From Prevotellaceae bacterium (lineage in GTDB: Bacteria > Bacteroidota > Bacteroidia > Bacteroidales > UBA932): 5,478 nt of DNA. Positions within the stretch are counted from its first letter, which is position 1, and every line of letters begins with the position of its first letter. The notes under the pieces are model-generated. The model did not search any database and was not told the origin of the DNA. It was given only the letters and a program-made list of their open reading frames with translations. This document shows, piece after piece, positions 5,187 through 5,478 of the stretch. The position numbers and the translations under genes are program-made. The DNA lies in NCBI GenBank assembly GCA_031287815.1, contig JAITSM010000033.1, forward strand, positions 1 through 5,478. The letters run 5' to 3'.

Positions 5187-5478
5187 TCACATGGTGCGGA
5201 CGCAACGAATACGACCGCCACAGGCACTTCCACACGTGTGTACTGTGCATGCATCATAGTGGTATAAGTTTATGCGCCGCCTATCGCTCACCCAATACAC
5301 AAACTGGTTCATTTGTGTGTCTCCAGCCCATAGTGTCGTAATTGGATTTTCTAAGCTGGATCTGTTATTACAGATGCATACCATTTCTGCAGGATCTGGT
5401 ACACGCCACCCCGTACCATACCGATTAGTGCAAACCGTACTATTAACCGACCCATACGGTATGATTGTAGTATTGTCC
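5187..5478 (-). CDS. C-terminal 96 residues of a cysteine-rich exported protein, FISUMP/DUF1566-like (cut by window edge)
   Basis: The frame is open from the right edge (first complete codon at 5477) to the TGA at 5187-5189. It reads through GTGWRVPDPAEM (21-32 of the visible part), then FVYWVSD (59-65), and ends GGRIRCVRTM. The order G-W/Y-R-V/L-P...E, YW-S, then RCVR at the very C-terminus is the pattern of FISUMP (Fibrobacter major paralogous) and DUF1566 domains. These have a C-type-lectin-like fold and occur in many Bacteroidota surface or secreted proteins. Seven cysteines are present (visible positions 16, 34, 36, 77, 82, 86, 92), so disulfide bonds and export are likely. There is no type IX sorting domain at the C-terminus. 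The internal ATG at 5384 is not a start, because the domain begins before it. The N-terminus, signal peptide and function are outside the window. Assignment rests on motif recall only. Confidence 0.65.
   Translation of the reverse strand, partial: DNTTIIPYGSVNSTVCTNRYGTGWRVPDPAEMVCICNNRSSLENPITTLWAGDTQMNQFVYWVSDRRRINLYHYDACTVHTCGSACGGRIRCVRTM

Noticed and set aside
5231..5253. Palindromes CACACGTGTG (5231-5240) and TGCATGCA (5246-5253)
   Set aside because: Both lie inside the coding region of the partial gene and are short enough to be chance.
5156..5341. Plus-strand open frame of 61 codons
   Set aside because: It is antisense to the FISUMP/DUF1566-like C-terminus and has no recognisable features.

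Overview
The window looks like a Bacteroidota (probably Bacteroidales-type) chromosome. Promoter-like boxes fit the Bacteroidetes pattern TTG-N19-21-TAnnTTTG, start codons follow AT-rich leaders without Shine-Dalgarno sequences, and the long genes encode families typical of the phylum: a PorE/OmpA-like envelope protein, an exported TPR protein, and a Cas9 with the type II-C Bacteroidetes N-terminus. All five protein genes are on the minus strand. The one clear plus-strand gene is a small RNA.

Left end (1-460): the first 103 codons of a cas9 gene run off the left edge. Directly upstream and divergent is a compact, convincing tracrRNA gene. It has a consensus Bacteroidetes promoter (345-374), an anti-repeat (381-400), a nexus-like hairpin (395-418) and a strong intrinsic terminator (433-459). 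No CRISPR array, cas1 or cas2 is inside the window, so they would lie beyond the left edge if present. The best promoter candidate for cas9 lies on the far side of the tracrRNA gene, so the cas9 leader may be fully antisense to tracrRNA.

460-613: an AT-rich intergenic stretch with overlapping hairpins that may end the mqnC transcript, and a 9-bp inverted repeat.

614-1702: mqnC, a radical SAM enzyme of the futalosine route to menaquinone. A 12-bp perfect-stem terminator sits immediately before its start codon and settles the choice of start.

1770-4902: a two-gene unit transcribed leftwards. A periplasmic nine-TPR protein is followed after 22 bp by a 683-residue TPR / five-blade PD40 propeller / CRD-like / OmpA_C protein, the architecture of the type IX secretion component PorE. 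The pair probably works in the periplasm and on peptidoglycan.

4903-5186: an AT-rich promoter region for the TPR gene, plus a more GC-rich block with nested inverted repeats and no gene.

5187-5478: the 3' end of a cysteine-rich exported protein with a C-terminal domain resembling the FISUMP/DUF1566 family, cut by the right edge.
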